A DNA stretch of 7,485 nucleotides. It comes from an uncultured bacterium. Its GTDB lineage: Bacteria > Planctomycetota > Phycisphaerae > Phycisphaerales > SM1A02. This document shows positions 6,237 through 7,485 of the stretch, piece after piece. How positions within the stretch are numbered: the first letter of the stretch is position 1; the number at the start of each line of letters is the position of its first letter. Below the pieces are notes generated by a model. That model saw only the letters and a program-made list of their open reading frames with translations. It made no database searches and had not been told where the DNA came from. The translations under genes and the position numbers were made by a program. Where the stretch lies: the NCBI GenBank assembly GCA_903861235.1, contig CAIOTP010000150.1:1-7485 (forward strand). The letters run 5' to 3'.

Positions 6237-7424
6237 TCACTGGCCCAGCACCTTCACGAACTTGAAGTCGCCGTTCTCCACCGCCTGCCCGCTCAGGATG
6301 CGGCTGGTGGTGTCGCCGTTCTCGTCGAAGCTCCAGGTGCCCAGGGCCCCCTGGAAGTCCTTGGTGGCCGCCACGGCCTCCAGGATGCCGGCACGGTCCT
6401 TCGTCTTGGCGCGGCGCACCGCGTCCAGCAGCACGCGGGCGGCCTCGTAGCCGTAGAGGGCGTACGCCTCGGGCTCGGTGCCGTACCGGTCCAGATAGGC
6501 CTTGCGGAAATCCGCGCCGCGGCCCGTCAGCTTGTCGGCGGGCAGCCCGCCGAACGTGATGTAGGTCTTGCCCTCCAGGTTGGCGGCACCGGCCGCCTCG
6601 ATGAACGCCTTCTCGAAGCAGCCGTCCGGCACCATGTACCTGGACTGCACGCCCACGGAGCGGAGGTCCTTGGCGATCTGCCCCGCGTTGGTCTGGGTGG
6701 TGCCGCCGAAGTACACCAGGTCGGGATTCGCGGCCTTGATCTTGTTGGCCAGCGCCTTGTAGTTGCTCGCCTTGCTGTCGATGCCCTCGCGGCCAAGCAC
6801 CTTCAGGCCGATCTCCTTCGCCCGCTTCTCGAACACGTCGGCGATGCCCTTGCCGTACAGCTCGCGGTCGTCGAGCAGGTACACGGTCTGGCAGCCCATC
6901 TCCTTGCACCAGTCGGCGGCCACGCGACCCTGCAGGTCGTCGGCGGGGACCACGCGGAAGTAGTTGATCTTGCCGCTCGGGCGATACACCCGGGGCTCGT
7001 TCGCCTCGCCCGTGCCGGGCTTGGTCAGGCCCGGATAGGTGTTGCCGGGGCTGATCATGACCAGCCCCGCCTTGTTCAGGATGGGCATGCTGATCTTGGC
7101 GGCGCCCGAGTTGTAGGTGCCGATGTAGCCGATCACCTTGGGGTCGCGCACGCTCTTGTTGGCGTTCTGCGCCTCGATCGAGGCGTCCCAGTTGCCTCGC
7201 TGCGGACTGGCGTCGTCCATGTCCTCGTACTCGATCGACCAACCGTCCACCTTGCCGCCCACCTCGTCGATGGCCATCTTGATGCCGTTGACCATGGTCG
7301 TGGTCTGGGCGTTCGCGCTGCCCGTGCGGGGCAGGCTGCTGACGATCTTCAGCGTGCCCGCCTGGGCGAGGGCCATCGAGGCCAGGGCGAGGGAGGCCAG
7401 GGACGGGAGCATGCGGTTCTTCAT
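6237..7424 (-). CDS. livK: Branched-chain amino acid type ABC transporter substrate-binding protein
   Basis: A 395-residue periplasmic binding protein (type 1 fold, Peripla_BP_6/LivK family) that delivers ligand to LivH-LivM. Seen: a signal peptide at 1-22 (basic start, hydrophobic core, cleavage near ALAQA), with no Cys after the cleavage region, so soluble rather than a lipoprotein; the first-lobe ligand segments SSLPRTGSANAQ at 29-40 and GTYNSGAAK followed by MISPGNTYPGLTKPG (102-137); the hinge-region motif DDRELYGKG at 185-193; and YALYGYEAARVLLDAV at 321-336. The ATG at 7424 has an AGGA six bases upstream. The gene is first in the operon and next to a candidate promoter. The segments SLPRTG, PQRGNWD and NTYPGLTKPG resemble a subgroup I recall from Deinococcus-Thermus and Chloroflexi. 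Leucine, isoleucine or valine is the default ligand, but HAAT proteins also bind amides, urea or aromatic compounds, and the sequence alone does not decide. Confidence 0.92.
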   Translation of the reverse strand: MKNRMLPSLASLALASMALAQAGTLKIVSSLPRTGSANAQTTTMVNGIKMAIDEVGGKVDGWSIEYEDMDDASPQRGNWDASIEAQNANKSVRDPKVIGYIGTYNSGAAKISMPILNKAGLVMISPGNTYPGLTKPGTGEANEPRVYRPSGKINYFRVVPADDLQGRVAADWCKEMGCQTVYLLDDRELYGKGIADVFEKRAKEIGLKVLGREGIDSKASNYKALANKIKAANPDLVYFGGTTQTNAGQIAKDLRSVGVQSRYMVPDGCFEKAFIEAAGAANLEGKTYITFGGLPADKLTGRGADFRKAYLDRYGTEPEAYALYGYEAARVLLDAVRRAKTKDRAGILEAVAATKDFQGALGTWSFDENGDTTSRILSGQAVENGDFKFVKVLGQ

Positions 7425-7430
7425 GGTGGG

Positions 7431-7434
7431 TCCT
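7431..7434 (-). promoter_or_regulatory. Ribosome binding site of the binding-protein gene
   Basis: The minus strand reads AGGA (within ACAGGACC) six bases before the ATG at 7424, favouring this Met over Met5. Confidence 0.6.
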
Positions 7435-7446
7435 GTCGCGGGACAG

Positions 7447-7461
7447 CGGCGGAGGCCGCCG
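7447..7461 (-). other. GC-rich inverted repeat in the liv leader
   Basis: A perfect six-base stem (CGGCGG pairing with CCGCCG) with a three-base loop lies between the candidate -10 box and the ribosome binding site of the binding-protein gene. It would form in the 5' leader of the operon mRNA. There is no run of T after it, so it is not an intrinsic terminator. It could stabilise the transcript or block a protein, or be chance in GC-rich DNA. Confidence 0.4.
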
Positions 7462-7473
7462 TCGCACCGGCGA

Positions 7474-7479
7474 AATATA
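7474..7479 (-). promoter_or_regulatory. Candidate -10 box of the liv operon promoter
   Basis: The minus strand reads TATATT, one mismatch from TATAAT, in the only AT-rich patch (7472-7485) of a very GC-rich window. Transcription would start near 7467, giving a leader of about 40 bases before the ATG at 7424. The -35 element would lie past 7485, outside the window, so the promoter cannot be confirmed. Confidence 0.4.
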
Positions 7480-7485
7480 GGGAAA

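Overview
The window is high-GC, gene-dense bacterial DNA holding eight genes with almost no spacer. It falls into two blocks facing each other. On the plus strand (74-1326) is a two-gene cluster: a small nucleoside-phosphorylase-superfamily protein, closest by eye to the hopanoid-associated HpnG type, followed with an ATGA overlap by a nicotinate-nucleotide adenylyltransferase (nadD). On the minus strand (7424 down to 1328) is a complete branched-chain amino acid type (HAAT family) ABC importer operon in the order binding protein - livH - livM - livG - livF. An unrecognised acidic protein gene follows it on the same strand. The two blocks converge at 1324-1330, where the two stop codons lie within seven bases.

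The importer is complete. It has a secreted binding protein with a signal peptide, two polytopic permeases (LivH, LivM) and two ATPases (LivG, LivF). Translation looks coupled: each of livM, livG and livF starts at a non-ATG codon (GTG, GTG, TTG) overlapping the previous stop as GTGA, GTGA and TTGA, and each has a purine-rich ribosome binding site at 5-8 nt. A candidate -10 box and a GC-rich hairpin lie just upstream of the binding-protein gene at the right edge of the window. The -35 would fall outside.

The most unusual element is in LivG. The ATPase is about 347 residues instead of about 255, because roughly 89 residues have been inserted between the Walker A region and the Q-loop. The insert contains two hydrophobic segments flanked by arginines and lysine, which fits a membrane hairpin built into a nucleotide-binding domain that is normally soluble. 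All ATPase motifs on both sides are intact and in one frame, so this looks like a functional variant rather than a pseudogene.

The organism cannot be named from this window. Signal peptide, HAAT operon and a HpnG-like protein fit a high-GC diderm bacterium. The binding protein resembles, from memory, those of Deinococcus-Thermus/Chloroflexi-type lineages, and a Planctomycetota-like origin is a weak guess. I see no mobile elements, CRISPR arrays, tRNA or rRNA genes. No stretch over 100 bases lacks a gene.
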